Positions 32,557-42,426 of a stretch of DNA of 64,000 nt are shown here, one piece after another (positions within the stretch are counted from its first letter, which is position 1; each line of letters starts with the position of its first letter). A program made the translations under genes and the position numbers. Under the pieces are notes generated by a model. The model saw only the letters and a program-made list of their open reading frames with translations, made no database searches and had not been told where the DNA came from. Source of the DNA: CAZMYM01 sp964620325 (GTDB lineage Bacteria > Bipolaricaulota > Bipolaricaulia > UBA7950 > UBA9294); NCBI GenBank assembly GCA_964620325.1, contig CAZUIM010000008.1, positions 1 through 64,000 on the forward strand, written 5' to 3'.

Positions 32557-35034
32557 ATGAACGTCCCATGGGCACGGCTGAGTCTCGCTCGCTTTCGCGC
32601 CGTCGTCGACGGAGACGGCGTCTTGTTCCAGAACGGGGAGGCGATGCCGGAGGCGGAGTCCGCCTCGGCCGAGGAAGGGTCGCCGCGTGTCGTCTACGGA
32701 TCGACCCCGGCCGGGAGTCCGGCCGAGACGTACGATGTGCGCCAGATGGCGCGGGTTCTCCATCCGACCCTTGCGGATCACGAGTTGAGAACGATCTGTG
32801 CGTACCACGGGGTTCCATTTCGTCCAGATCGGCCGGCACGATCGCTCGGCGAGGTGTTCGGCGCACTCGTCGACGAGGCGATCCGGCTCGATCGAGGGGC
32901 GACGTCCCTCATCTCTCAGCTCCTCTCCGATCCGTTGGCCGGTCTGTTCGCGAGAGCGCTCGTCCTCGAGGGCGGACCGGCCACGCCGGAGCCACGCGAG
33001 GGGGACGCCGGTGGAGCGATCGAGAGGCCGACGTCGAGGGAGGCGTTCGGTCCGACCGGTCTTGTCGCGCAGCACCTGCCGGGCTACGAGGAACGTCCCG
33101 GACAGGTCGCGATGGCCGACGCGGTCACTAGGACCCTCGCCGGGGGCGGGGCGCTGGTCGTCGAAGCGGGTCCAGGGACGGGAAAGACTTTCTCCTACTT
33201 GATTCCTGCGATCGAGCTCCTCGTGCGCGACGAGACGGCGCGCGTCGTCGTATCGACGCGGACGAAGCAACTGCAGGAGCAGCTGTTCGTCAAGGACCTC
33301 CCGCTCCTACGCAACGTGATGGCCCCCGACCTGCGTGTTGCTCTCCTCAAGGGACGCGAGAACTACCTCTGCCTGCGGCGCTGGGACCTCGCCGTTCGCG
33401 AGTTGAGCGAAGGCCTCGAGCGCGATCGGCTCAGCCTCCTCGCCCCTCTTGCGCGATGGCTGTGGGAGACGGAGACGGGGGACATCGACGAGAACGTCGC
33501 GTTCCTCGCCGATCCGGCCGGCCGCGATCTCTGGCGGCGCCTGTGTGACTCCCCCCTTCACTGCATTGATCCGGTCTGTTCGCACGGCGACGAGTGCTTC
33601 TCGATTCGGGCCCGACGGCGGGCTCGCAGCGCCGATCTCGTCGTGGTCAATCACTCTCTGTTGCTGAACGACCTGACAGTCGATCGGCGAATCCTCGGAA
33701 CGTACACCCATCTGGTGATCGACGAGGCCCACGCTCTCGAAGAGACGGCGCGGTCCGCATTCACGGCGACGCTCGCGCCACGAACCGTCGACCGACTCGC
33801 TGACGCGCTCGCACCTGTCCGTCGTCCAACCGGCTGGCTTCATCGTCTTCCGTCATCGCGAACCGACGCGTCCGTTCGGGCGACCTTCGATGTCGTCGGG
33901 ACGCTGCGAACGGTCGCCTCGAGCCTGTTCGACGAGGTCGGGAGGCGGCTGCCGAAGGAGCGACGGGGGGAGCTCCCGACGCTCGTCGAGTCGGCACCCG
34001 TTCTCGAACGAATGACGACCGTCGCCGACCGGTTGGAGTCGTCGATTGAAGGGCTGATCGAGGCGTCCGACGATCCCGAGATCGAGCGGGAAGGGGCGGG
34101 ACTCAGCGGATCGGTTCGCGAGCTCGGGAATCTCTGTCGGCTGTTCGCCGCTCCCCGGGGGGCGGACGTCGTGCACTGGTACGAGCGGGAATCGGGTGGG
34201 ATCGCGCTTCACGTGACGCCGCTCGACGTGGCGCCGATCCTCGCTGAGACCCTGTATCCCGAGCTGGGAAGCGTCATCCTCACCTCGGCCACCCTCTCGG
34301 TCGGCGGGGACTTCAATTTCGTGATCCGGGCGCTCGGGCTCGATCTTGCCTTCAAGGTCGTCGAGTCGGAGATCGTAGAGAGTCCGTTCTCGTTCGAGGA
34401 TCACATGCGGATCTGCGTCCCGGCCTCCCTTCCCGATGTGACGGAGGTCGGGGGCCGATACGCGGAGGCGTTGGCCGCCTTCGTCTCCGAGCTGGCCGAA
34501 CGGCTCGATCGAAAGGGGCTCGTCCTGTTCACGTCGTATCGGCTGCTCGACGGGGTTCGCGGTCGGCTGCCCGGCGCCGTGGTGGCGCTCGCCCAGGGCG
34601 CCGACGGACCACGCAGCAAGCTGATCGAGCGCTTCAAGCGATCTCCGGAGGGCGTTCTCCTGTTCGGGACCGACAGTTTCTGGGAAGGGGTCGACTTCCC
34701 GGGGGAGGAACTTGAGTACGTCGTCGTCACGCGACTCCCGTTCGCCGTTCCGACCGATCCAATCCAAATGGCGCTCGCGGATCTCTACGTGCGACGGGGG
34801 CGCGACTCGTTCCTCGATCTCGCCCTGCCGCGGGCGGTTCTGAAGCTTCGCCAAGGGGTCGGTCGCTTGATCCGAACACAGCGAGATCGGGGCGCGGTCA
34901 TCCTCACGGATCGAAGAGTTCTCTCGAGAGGTTACGGACGTGCATTCGCGTCCGCGCTCCCCGTCCGATTGGAGGTGTTCGAGTCCTCGGCCGAGCTGGT
35001 CGACGAAATCGGCGCTTGGTTCGAAGCGACCTGA
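32557..35034 (+). CDS. dinG: DinG/XPD-type ATP-dependent DNA helicase
   Basis: The 825-residue superfamily 2 helicase has a Walker A motif (EAGPGTGKTFSYLIPAIE), motif Ia (VVSTRTKQLQEQLF), a DEAH box (VIDEAHALEETA), and late motifs (GLVLFTSYRLL, FGTDSFWEGVDFPG, LRQGVGRLIRTQRDRG). Cysteines in ENYLCLRRW and CDSPLHCIDPVCSHGDECF would hold the iron-sulfur cluster that couples ATP use to 5'-3' unwinding. The first 180 residues are divergent and resemble the remnant of a DnaQ-like exonuclease domain found in some DinG proteins, without a complete active site. It follows the CBS gene by 9 bases. Confidence 0.9.
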   Translation: MNVPWARLSLARFRAVVDGDGVLFQNGEAMPEAESASAEEGSPRVVYGSTPAGSPAETYDVRQMARVLHPTLADHELRTICAYHGVPFRPDRPARSLGEVFGALVDEAIRLDRGATSLISQLLSDPLAGLFARALVLEGGPATPEPREGDAGGAIERPTSREAFGPTGLVAQHLPGYEERPGQVAMADAVTRTLAGGGALVVEAGPGTGKTFSYLIPAIELLVRDETARVVVSTRTKQLQEQLFVKDLPLLRNVMAPDLRVALLKGRENYLCLRRWDLAVRELSEGLERDRLSLLAPLARWLWETETGDIDENVAFLADPAGRDLWRRLCDSPLHCIDPVCSHGDECFSIRARRRARSADLVVVNHSLLLNDLTVDRRILGTYTHLVIDEAHALEETARSAFTATLAPRTVDRLADALAPVRRPTGWLHRLPSSRTDASVRATFDVVGTLRTVASSLFDEVGRRLPKERRGELPTLVESAPVLERMTTVADRLESSIEGLIEASDDPEIEREGAGLSGSVRELGNLCRLFAAPRGADVVHWYERESGGIALHVTPLDVAPILAETLYPELGSVILTSATLSVGGDFNFVIRALGLDLAFKVVESEIVESPFSFEDHMRICVPASLPDVTEVGGRYAEALAAFVSELAERLDRKGLVLFTSYRLLDGVRGRLPGAVVALAQGADGPRSKLIERFKRSPEGVLLFGTDSFWEGVDFPGEELEYVVVTRLPFAVPTDPIQMALADLYVRRGRDSFLDLALPRAVLKLRQGVGRLIRTQRDRGAVILTDRRVLSRGYGRAFASALPVRLEVFESSAELVDEIGAWFEAT

Positions 35035-35057
35035 CGACCTCTCGGCCCCCGTGGTGA

Positions 35058-35086
35058 TTGACTTGACCGATGAGGGGCGGTAGAAT
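35058..35086 (+). promoter_or_regulatory. Sigma-70-type promoter of the GT2-rho-murA operon
   Basis: TTGACT (35058-35063), a 17-base spacer and TAGAAT (35081-35086). The start near 35093 lies about 32 bases before the ATG at 35125. Confidence 0.72.
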
Positions 35087-35124
35087 CCGGGCTAGCTGAT
35101 CGCAGATTCCGTGCGGTTCAACCC

Positions 35125-35775
35125 ATGACTCAAGCTTCTATGGGCATCTCCGTGGTGGTACCCGCGTACAACGAGGCTGGACGGATCAGCGCCGTTCTTG
35201 CACCGGTTGTCGATTGTGATTTGGTCGACGAGGTGATCGTCGTCGATGACGGATCGGATGACGGCACGGCGGAAGAGGCGAGCGCGTTTGCGGTTCGCTT
35301 GATTCGCCTTTCGCAGAATTCGGGGAAGGCGGCGGCGCTCGACGCGGGGGTCACCGAGGCGAAATGCGATACGCTCCTCTTCCTCGATGCCGATCTCGTC
35401 GGGCTGACGAGCGGACACATCGAACGGCTGGTCCGTGCGTACCAATCAGGCAGACTGGACATGGTGGTCGGAGTCTTTTCGAGCGGTCGAGCGCAGACGG
35501 ACATTGCACAGAAGATCAACCCGTACGCGTCCGGGCAGCGAATCTTGCCGCGAAGGTTGTGGGATCGAGCCAAGGAGTACGTCTGCGAGATGGATTACGG
35601 GATCGAGATCGCGCTCTCCAAGCTGGCGGCGAAGGAAGGCTGGCGGAAGGAGCTCGTCAAACTCGACGGGGTCACCCATGTCCTCAAAGAGGAGAAGCGG
35701 GGATTTGCCCGGGGTGTGGTCGATCGGCTGAAGATGTACGGAGACATGATCAAGTGGTTGTTCAAGAAGATCTAG
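35125..35775 (+). CDS. Family 2 glycosyltransferase
   Basis: The 216-residue GT-A protein has ISVVVPAYNEAGRI, DEVIVVDDGSDDGT, and an LFLDADLVG DxD-type motif for metal and nucleotide-sugar binding. It is short and ends in a basic amphipathic helix (KMYGDMIKWLFKKI) that may attach it to the membrane, with no transmembrane helices. The acceptor is unknown. It could transfer sugar to a polyprenyl phosphate or cell-wall glycan, in keeping with murA and the M23 gene downstream. An ATG 5 codons later is also possible. Confidence 0.85.
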   Translation: MTQASMGISVVVPAYNEAGRISAVLAPVVDCDLVDEVIVVDDGSDDGTAEEASAFAVRLIRLSQNSGKAAALDAGVTEAKCDTLLFLDADLVGLTSGHIERLVRAYQSGRLDMVVGVFSSGRAQTDIAQKINPYASGQRILPRRLWDRAKEYVCEMDYGIEIALSKLAAKEGWRKELVKLDGVTHVLKEEKRGFARGVVDRLKMYGDMIKWLFKKI

Positions 35776-35794
35776 CGAACCGGAGTCGGGACGG

Positions 35795-36799
35795 ATGAGC
35801 GATTGGGCTGTCTTCACTCTGTCGGCGATCGGGATTATTCTCGCCGGAATCCGACTGGCGCCGTTCGGTGCGGCTTTGGGACGACACCTGAAGATCGGGC
35901 AGGGATGGATCGGGCTCATCTTTCTCGCGAGCTTGACATCGATTCCGGAGATGACGACGACGATCACGGGCGCGAGCATCGGGGCGCCGAACATCGCCGT
36001 GGGGAACGCGTTCGGCAGCAACTTGTTCAACGTGGCGATCATCGGCGTCTTGGATATCCTGCTCATGCGGCGTCGCCCCGGCTCCTTCCTTGCCGGCGTG
36101 AAGCAGTATCACAAGATCAGCGGCGTGACGGCGATCCTGTTGACGACCTTGGCGATGCTCGGCATCGTGTGGAGACCGGGGGTGACGATTCTCGGGATCG
36201 CTCCGATCAGTTTCTTGATCCTGACTGGCTACATCGTCGGAGTCTACCTCGCCTTTCGCGCCGAGAAGAGGGACGATGGGGATGATGAGGCGGAGCTCGG
36301 CCCGAACCTATCGCTTCCCGTCGCGTTGATCGGCTTTGTCGTCTGCGGTGCGGTCATCGTTGTCTCCGGGGTCTTCCTCGTGCAGACGAGCAAAGAGATC
36401 GCAATCTCCACCGGGGTTTCCGCGTCGTTCATGGGCGCGATTCTCGTGGCGATCGTGACCTCGTTGCCGGAGCTGTCGGCATCGATTGGCGCGCTCCGAA
36501 TCGGGGCGCACGACATGATCATCGGAAACATTTTCGGGTCGAACATGTTCAACATCCTGACGATCTTCTTCGCCGACGCGGCGTTTCGAAAGGGATCGAT
36601 CCTCGCCGGGCTCGGATCCGGGGCGACGGATCAGCTCCTTGTGGCCGGATGCGGAATCGTTCTGACCGGGATCGGCGTGGTCGCCATCCGAGCTCGATCG
36701 AGGCGGCACGTGTTCGGAGTCGGCGTCGATTCGGTCGTTCTCCTCGGCGTGTATGCCGCGGTCACCGCGGTCATCATCGGCCGGGGGATTTCGCTGTAA
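35795..36799 (+). CDS. Sodium/calcium exchanger family (CaCA) transporter
   Basis: The 334-residue membrane protein has about ten helices and the two inverted alpha-repeats of the cation/Ca2+ exchanger family: SLTSIPEMTTTITGASIG followed by GNAFGSNLFN, and IVTSLPELSASIGALRIG followed by GNIFGSNMFN. The Glu in each repeat is the ion ligand. An acidic loop (EKRDDGDDEAELG) separates the halves. Ca2+/Na+ or Ca2+/H+ exchange is likely. It starts 19 bases after the glycosyltransferase. Confidence 0.9.
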   Translation: MSDWAVFTLSAIGIILAGIRLAPFGAALGRHLKIGQGWIGLIFLASLTSIPEMTTTITGASIGAPNIAVGNAFGSNLFNVAIIGVLDILLMRRRPGSFLAGVKQYHKISGVTAILLTTLAMLGIVWRPGVTILGIAPISFLILTGYIVGVYLAFRAEKRDDGDDEAELGPNLSLPVALIGFVVCGAVIVVSGVFLVQTSKEIAISTGVSASFMGAILVAIVTSLPELSASIGALRIGAHDMIIGNIFGSNMFNILTIFFADAAFRKGSILAGLGSGATDQLLVAGCGIVLTGIGVVAIRARSRRHVFGVGVDSVVLLGVYAAVTAVIIGRGISL

Positions 36800-36809
36800 G
36801 AGGTGATGC

Positions 36810-38063
36810 ATGATGGAAGTCGCAGAACTGCGTAGTCGGACGATCGACGAGCTCTTTGCGCTCGGGGAAGAGCTCCAGATCAGGAATTCGAAGCACTCGA
36901 GCAAGGACGAGCTCCTGCGGAGCATCATGGCGCATCTCGCGCGGGAGCGGGATCTTCGATTCACGGACGGGGTTCTCGAGGTCCACCCGGACGGGTACGG
37001 ATTCCTTCGCGGGGACACCTGTCTTCCGGGGCGGACCGACGTGTACGTTTCCCCGTCGCAGATCAAGCGGTTCGCGCTTCGTGATGGGGACTTGATCACC
37101 GGAACCATCCGGGCGCCGAAGAATGACGAGCGATACTTCGCCCTTCTGAAGGCCGAAGCGGTCAATGGCGGAGATCCGGACGCGGCACGGCGGCGGCCGC
37201 AGTTTCGTGATCTTACGCCGCTTCATCCGAACGAGATGTACCGGCTCGAGCACGACCCGAGCGAGATCGCGACGCGGATCATCGACTTGTTCTGCCCGAT
37301 CGGCAAGGGCCAGAGAGGGCTGATCGTCTCGCCGCCGATGGCCGGAAAGACGACGCTGCTCAAGCAGATCGCCGCGGGATTGAACGCGAACTACCCGGAT
37401 GTGAAGTTGTTCGTGCTCCTGGTCGATGAGCGACCGGAGGAGGTCACCGACTTCCGTCGTTCGGTCGCCTCAGGTGAAGTCGTCGCCGCGACGTTCGATC
37501 TCGAGCCGCGGCACCACACGCGCATCGCCGAGTTGGTCACCGATCGTGCCAAGCGGCTCGTCGAGATGGGGCAGGACGTCGTGATTCTGATGGATTCGAT
37601 CACCCGTCTCGGTCGCGCGTACAATCTGTCGATCCCCGCATCGGGGAAACTCCTCTCGGGAGGGATGGACCCGACGGCGTTGTACAAACCGAAGGAGTTC
37701 TTCGGCGCGGCACGGAACATCGAAGAGGGAGGAAGCCTGACGATCATCGCCACCGCGCTTGTCGACACGGGGAGCAAGCTCGATCAGGTCGTGTTCGAGG
37801 AGTTCAAAGGGACCGGGAACATGCAACTGATCCTGGATCGCACGATGGCGAACAAGCGGATTTTCCCGGCGATCGACGTCGAGCAGTCGGCGACGCGTAA
37901 AGAGGAGCTCCTCTTGAGCGAGAAGGAATTGAACCGCGTGTGGATCCTCCGTAAGATGATGAGTGATTTGAACGATCCGCAAGCGGCGATGGAGTTCGTC
38001 AAGGGGAAGATCGAGGCGACGAAGGACAACGACCAATTCCTCGAGTTGATGAGCAGTGACTAG
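36810..38063 (+). CDS. rho: Transcription termination factor Rho
   Basis: The 417-residue hexameric RNA helicase ends transcription at C-rich unstructured sites. The N-terminal helix domain (ELRSRTIDELFALGEELQI) and cold-shock-like RNA-binding domain (EVHPDGYGFLRG, DVYVSPSQIKRFALRDGD) are present. So are the Walker A loop (IVSPPMAGKTTLLKQIA), the Q-loop region and Walker B (VVILMDSITRLGRAYN). It lacks the long insertions of high-GC Gram-positive Rho. The scarcity of T-run terminators in this window fits strong reliance on Rho. Confidence 0.96.
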   Translation: MMEVAELRSRTIDELFALGEELQIRNSKHSSKDELLRSIMAHLARERDLRFTDGVLEVHPDGYGFLRGDTCLPGRTDVYVSPSQIKRFALRDGDLITGTIRAPKNDERYFALLKAEAVNGGDPDAARRRPQFRDLTPLHPNEMYRLEHDPSEIATRIIDLFCPIGKGQRGLIVSPPMAGKTTLLKQIAAGLNANYPDVKLFVLLVDERPEEVTDFRRSVASGEVVAATFDLEPRHHTRIAELVTDRAKRLVEMGQDVVILMDSITRLGRAYNLSIPASGKLLSGGMDPTALYKPKEFFGAARNIEEGGSLTIIATALVDTGSKLDQVVFEEFKGTGNMQLILDRTMANKRIFPAIDVEQSATRKEELLLSEKELNRVWILRKMMSDLNDPQAAMEFVKGKIEATKDNDQFLELMSSD

Positions 38064-39057
38064 GTACGCGGGCTACGGAAGACAGCGCAAGCCGGTCCGG
38101 AAGGACCGGGTTGCCATCGTCGCTGTCGCAGTAGCCGTGATCATCGCCGTTCCGCTTCTCCTTCGCTCCGGCTGTACGAGTCGGACCGACGAGCCGCTCG
38201 TCGTCGTCGACGAAGGAACCGACACGACGACGGCGATCCTCCCCGGGGTGAACGGAATCGACGGATCGGCGCAATCGACCCCGACGACGACGGAGACCGA
38301 GACGCCGCCGGAGATCGATCTTCCGGGCGAGATCCTGTCGCACGTCGTCGAAGACGGGGAGACACTCTCCGATGTGGCGTCCGCGCTCGGCGTCACCGTC
38401 GCCAACCTGCGCGCGAGCAACCGCCTCTACGGCGGTGAGACGATTCAGCCGGGACGGGTCCTCGTCGCGTCTCCGGATGGCGTCCTTCACCTGATCAAGA
38501 AGGGGCAGACGCTGACCGACATCGCTGTGACGTACGCCGTGCCGAAGGAGACGATCGCGGAGGCGAACGGGATGCGGGTGAACGAGACGATCTTTGCCGG
38601 CGAACGACTGCTCATCCCGACGACGACGGGCACGTATTGGGATGACGTCGTTCGACTCTCGAAGGGCACTCCGGCCCGGTTCATCTGGCCCCTCTCCGGA
38701 GAGGTCGTGTCGACGTTCGGGTGGCGCGTTCATCCGGTCCTCGAGGAGCGGCACCACCACAACGGGATCGACATCGACGTGCCGGAAGGGACAGCGGTGT
38801 ACGCGGCGGCCTCCGGGACTGTCTTCTTCTACGGGGAGCAGTCGGGATACGGGAACGTCCTGGTTCTTGAGCACGACGACGGATTTCTCTCGATGTACGG
38901 GCATCTGGCCGACGCGTACGTGGAGCAAGGTCGCTTCGTCGAAGTCGGCCAGGTCGTCGCGCAGTCCGGCAATACGGGAATCTCGTCTGGGCCGCACCTC
39001 CACTTCGAGATCCGCAACGGCGAATTCCCGATCGATCCGCTTCGCTATCTCCCATAG
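38056..39057 (+). CDS. LysM-containing M23 peptidase (murein hydrolase or activator)
   Basis: The 333-residue envelope protein has an N-terminal membrane anchor (VAIVAVAVAVIIAVPLLL) followed by a Thr/Glu-rich linker. It has two LysM motifs (about residues 94-140 and 143-190, HLIKKGQTLTDIAVTYAVPK) and a C-terminal M23 domain. The zinc site is complete: HHHNGIDIDVPEG, MYGHLADAYVEQG and GPHLHFEI. It therefore probably cleaves peptidoglycan cross-links at the cell surface. The GTG start lies inside the last codons of rho, an 8-base overlap. Confidence 0.9.
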   Translation: MTRYAGYGRQRKPVRKDRVAIVAVAVAVIIAVPLLLRSGCTSRTDEPLVVVDEGTDTTTAILPGVNGIDGSAQSTPTTTETETPPEIDLPGEILSHVVEDGETLSDVASALGVTVANLRASNRLYGGETIQPGRVLVASPDGVLHLIKKGQTLTDIAVTYAVPKETIAEANGMRVNETIFAGERLLIPTTTGTYWDDVVRLSKGTPARFIWPLSGEVVSTFGWRVHPVLEERHHHNGIDIDVPEGTAVYAAASGTVFFYGEQSGYGNVLVLEHDDGFLSMYGHLADAYVEQGRFVEVGQVVAQSGNTGISSGPHLHFEIRNGEFPIDPLRYLP

Positions 39058-39058
39058 C

Positions 39059-40315
39059 GTGACCGAGGAATCCCTTCGAATCGAGGGAGGACGGCGCCTC
39101 TCGGGATCGGTCCCGGTCGAAGGCGCGAAGAACGCGGCCCTCCCCGAATGTGTCGCATCCCTCCTGACCGACGAGCCGATCGTGCTTCATCGGGTTCCGC
39201 AGTTGCGCGATGTGAGCACGATCCTGTTCACCTTAAGTGAACTGGGAAAGCGGGTCGTACGGCGAGGGACGAGCGTGGTCTTGTCGAGCGATCGCCCGTT
39301 GTCGTCGGAGGCGAACGCCTACTCGGTCCGCCAGATGCGGGCGTCTTTCCTCGTTCTCGGACCGCTCGTCGCACGTCTCGGTCGGGGCGTCGTTCCGCTC
39401 CCCGGCGGGTGCTCGATCGGGCAGCGTGCAGTCGACTTGCACCTGGTCGGTCTGAGAGCGCTCGGCGCGCACGTCGAAGAGCGCGGAAACATCGTGTACG
39501 TCGATGCAGAACGCCTACGAGGTGCGCGGATCGAGCTCGCCTTTCCGTCGGTCGGTGCGACCGAGCAGATTCTGATGGCGGCGGCGCTCGCGAGAGGGGA
39601 GACGGAGTTGCGGAATGCGGCGGTGGAGCCGGAGGTCGGCGACCTGGTCGCCCTTCTGCGTCGGATGGGCGCGGAGATCGAACGGGCGGACCGAACCTTC
39701 CGTGTCGCCGGGAAACCGTCACTCCGCGGCGCCGAGCAGCCGGTGATCCCCGATCGGATGGAAGCCGGCACCTACCTCCTCGCCGGAGGGATCACCGGGG
39801 GGGATGTTCGGGTCGACGGGGTGGCCCCGGAGGATCTCGCTGCGCTCATCGCTGCGCTTCGCGCCGTCGGTGCGTCGGTCGAGGTCGGCGAGCATGACGT
39901 CGCGATCGTCGCCGGCGGCAATCGCCGGCCGGCGCGACTGGTGACCGGACCGCACCCGGCGTTTCCGACCGATCTTCACCCGCCGTTTGCCGCGTTCCTC
40001 GCGTTGATCGAAGGGACGAGTCAGATTGCAGAGACGGTCTTCGAGCGGCGTCACACGTACGCCGACGGGTTGCGCGCGATGGGAGCCGAGATCGCGGTCG
40101 ACGGACCGAACGTGACGATCAGCGGGGTCCGGGAACTCCGGGGGGGATCGGTCAGCGCACCGGACATCCGTTCCGGAGCGGCCCTCGTTCTTGCGGGGCT
40201 GGCGGCGCGGGGGGAGACGACGATCGACGGGTTGGACAAGATCGACCGCGGGTACTCCGCGATCGAGGAGAAGCTGAGCCGGCTGGGGGCAAGCATTGAG
40301 CGACGGTCGACGTAA
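39059..40315 (+). CDS. murA: UDP-N-acetylglucosamine 1-carboxyvinyltransferase
   Basis: Performs the first committed step of peptidoglycan synthesis, moving enolpyruvate from PEP to UDP-GlcNAc. The 418-residue protein has the family N-terminal Lys region (VPVEGAKNAALPECVASLL) and the PEP-binding Cys in LPGGCSIGQRAVDLHL; this is the Cys form that is fosfomycin sensitive in other bacteria. DRMEAGTYLLAGGITGGD, HPAFPTDLHPPFAAF and FERRHTYADGLRAMGA are also present. A GTG at 39059, 2 bases after the M23 stop, gives normal length; the frame runs open further upstream only by chance. Confidence 0.94.
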   Translation: MTEESLRIEGGRRLSGSVPVEGAKNAALPECVASLLTDEPIVLHRVPQLRDVSTILFTLSELGKRVVRRGTSVVLSSDRPLSSEANAYSVRQMRASFLVLGPLVARLGRGVVPLPGGCSIGQRAVDLHLVGLRALGAHVEERGNIVYVDAERLRGARIELAFPSVGATEQILMAAALARGETELRNAAVEPEVGDLVALLRRMGAEIERADRTFRVAGKPSLRGAEQPVIPDRMEAGTYLLAGGITGGDVRVDGVAPEDLAALIAALRAVGASVEVGEHDVAIVAGGNRRPARLVTGPHPAFPTDLHPPFAAFLALIEGTSQIAETVFERRHTYADGLRAMGAEIAVDGPNVTISGVRELRGGSVSAPDIRSGAALVLAGLAARGETTIDGLDKIDRGYSAIEEKLSRLGASIERRST

Positions 40316-41642
40316 GAGAGACGGCGAGCGCCTCGTGGAGGACCGCCTCGGAACGCGAGCTCGCGTCTTCGGTTCGGAGCGCGCGATCCTCGCGGGGATC
40401 GATCCGGGCACGGGAGGCGACGTCGAGGCGTCGATGCGGGAGCTCGAGTCGCTCGCCGCAACGGCCGGAATCCCGACCCTCGCTTCGGTGCTGCAACGTC
40501 GGAGTCGTCCGGTCTCGGCGACGTTTCTCGGAAAGGGGAAGGTCGACGAGGTCCGTCGTGCGGCCGACGAGCTCGGCGCCGACGTCGTCATCTTCAACGA
40601 CGAACTCACTCCGGCGCAGGCGCGCAACCTGGAACAGGCGTTGTCGAGGAAGGTCGTCGACCGCACGCAGCTGATCTTGGACATCTTCGCCCAGCGGGCA
40701 GCGACGAAAGAGGCGCGCCTTCAGGTCGAGCTCGCCCAGCTGCGCTACCTCCTTCCCCGTCTTCGCGGATGGGGGATGGCACTGACGCGAACAGGAGGTG
40801 GAATCGGGACGCGGGGACCGGGCGAGACGCAACTCGATCTCGATCGCTTCAAGGTCAACCGTCGGATTCACGCGCTCGAGGAGCGACTGCGTAAGACGGC
40901 GGAGGAGCGGTCGATTCGGGGGAGGAAGCGTGAGAAGAGCGCGATTCCGCAGATCGCGTTGATCGGGTACACGAACAGCGGCAAATCGACGCTGCTGAAC
41001 CGTCTCTGTGAGGCCGACTCGGTCGTCGAGGACAAGCTCTTCGCGACGCTCGACACCATGGTGCGCCGCGGGCCGATCGGCGCGGGCCGTTCGGCGCTCT
41101 TCGTCGACACGGTCGGATTCATCCGCGACCTGCCGCACGATTTGGTGCCGGCCTTCGCCGCGACGCTCGAGGCGGTCCGTCATGCCGATCTGATCCTTCA
41201 CATCGTCGATAGGTCGAGACGGCGGTGGGAGGAGGACGATCGCGTCGTGCTCGGAATCCTCGAACGGGAGGTCTTCCGAGACGGCGAGGAACGGCCGCCG
41301 ATGGTCGCAGTGCTGAACAAGATCGATCGGGTTCCGAGCGCGGCACGGGATGAACAGAGAGGGGTGCCGATCTCGGCCAAGACGGGGACGAACGTCGAGC
41401 GACTCCTCGAGCGTGTCTCGGAGGTCCTTTTCCCAGGCGAACGGGCAGTACCGCTCTTGGTGCCTTTCGCGGCGCTCGGAGTTCTCTACGAGCAGACGAC
41501 GCCGGAGCGCCTCGAGGTGCTCGAACACACCGGAGACGGCGTGCACGTCCGCGCGAGGGTCTCGGATCGAGAGCTGCAGGAACTGAAGAAGGCGGGCGCC
41601 GAAGTCAGCGCTTCCGATGCTTCCCGGGACGAACGACGGTGA
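40296..41642 (+). CDS. hflX: Ribosome-associated GTPase HflX
   Basis: The 448-residue GTPase splits stalled ribosomes in stress. The N-terminal HflX domain reads VSATFLGKGKVDEV, VIFNDELTPAQARNLE and VVDRTQLILDIFAQRA. A coiled linker carries GTRGPGETQLDLDRF. The G domain has G1 GYTNSGKSTLLN, G3 DTVGFIRDLPH and G4 LNKID. A TTG start overlaps the murA end by 20 bases. Its 3' end overlaps the convergent ricT-like gene by 38 bases. Confidence 0.93.
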   Translation: MSDGRRKRDGERLVEDRLGTRARVFGSERAILAGIDPGTGGDVEASMRELESLAATAGIPTLASVLQRRSRPVSATFLGKGKVDEVRRAADELGADVVIFNDELTPAQARNLEQALSRKVVDRTQLILDIFAQRAATKEARLQVELAQLRYLLPRLRGWGMALTRTGGGIGTRGPGETQLDLDRFKVNRRIHALEERLRKTAEERSIRGRKREKSAIPQIALIGYTNSGKSTLLNRLCEADSVVEDKLFATLDTMVRRGPIGAGRSALFVDTVGFIRDLPHDLVPAFAATLEAVRHADLILHIVDRSRRRWEEDDRVVLGILEREVFRDGEERPPMVAVLNKIDRVPSAARDEQRGVPISAKTGTNVERLLERVSEVLFPGERAVPLLVPFAALGVLYEQTTPERLEVLEHTGDGVHVRARVSDRELQELKKAGAEVSASDASRDERR

Positions 41643-42426
41643 CCTCGTCCGCATCGAGCTCGAGTCGCTCGTGACCGTCAGTCAGCACGGTCACCGTGTG
41701 GCGGAAGATGTTGTGGGAGATGATCTTGCCCTTCTTCTCGTTCCAGGCAACGAGGGCGCCGAGCTTGGGGAGTGTTGCCAGCTCGGACTTGTAGGTCTCG
41801 TGTTCGTAGGCAAGACAGCACATCAGTCGCCCGCAGACCCCGGTGATCCGGTCCGGTGAGACGAACAACTCTTGATCGTAGGCGAGCTCCATCCGGATCG
41901 GCTTCGGATCGCGCAGATAGCGGTGACAGCAGATCAGAAGTCCGCAGCGGCCGATCCCGCCCTTCAGTCGCGCCTCGTCGCGGGCGCCCATCTGGCGCAG
42001 TTCGATCCGCGTTCCGAAGCGGCCGGCGAGATCGCGCAGCAGTGCGCGGAAGTCGACGCGGTGTGGCGCGGTGAAGTAGATCCGAAGCTTCCTTCGGTCG
42101 AGCGTGTACTCGGCAGCGACGAGGTGCATCGGGAGGTTGTGCCGAGCGATCACGTCCCGCGTTGCCGAGAGGGTGCGTTCGGCGTCGGCCTGATTGTATT
42201 GGTGGGACTCGACGTCCCGATCGGCGGCCGCTCGTACCACCGGCTCCAGTTGCTCGCTGAGTCCCGCTCCGGCCTCGAGCTCCCCGAGCATCACGCCGAG
42301 CCTGAGACCCCCGTGATCAACGACGCAGCGGTCTCCGACGTCGAGCGCGAGCAAGGCGGCGTTGAAGTACGCCGTCTCGCGTTCGAGATTCAGGACGCGG
42401 ATGAGAACGACGCGATCACCGGCCAT
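41605..42426 (-). CDS. ricT: PSP1 / RicT (YaaT) family protein
   Basis: The 273-residue cytoplasmic protein has the PSP1 C-terminal domain and the cysteine pattern GRCGLLICCHRYLRD followed by TGVCGRLMCCLAYEHETY. In the RicAFT complex these cysteines help hold iron-sulfur clusters; the complex aids RNase Y-dependent mRNA processing and other regulation. The family's partners RicA and RicF were not seen here. It overlaps holB upstream, an arrangement known from Firmicutes, where yaaT follows holB. The ATG at 42426 was chosen; the longer frame runs within holB. Confidence 0.88.
   Translation of the reverse strand: MAGDRVVLIRVLNLERETAYFNAALLALDVGDRCVVDHGGLRLGVMLGELEAGAGLSEQLEPVVRAAADRDVESHQYNQADAERTLSATRDVIARHNLPMHLVAAEYTLDRRKLRIYFTAPHRVDFRALLRDLAGRFGTRIELRQMGARDEARLKGGIGRCGLLICCHRYLRDPKPIRMELAYDQELFVSPDRITGVCGRLMCCLAYEHETYKSELATLPKLGALVAWNEKKGKIISHNIFRHTVTVLTDGHERLELDADEVTVVRPGKHRKR

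Noticed and set aside
40152..41654. 500-residue minus-strand open frame opposite hflX
   Set aside because: Antisense shadow of hflX and murA without motifs.
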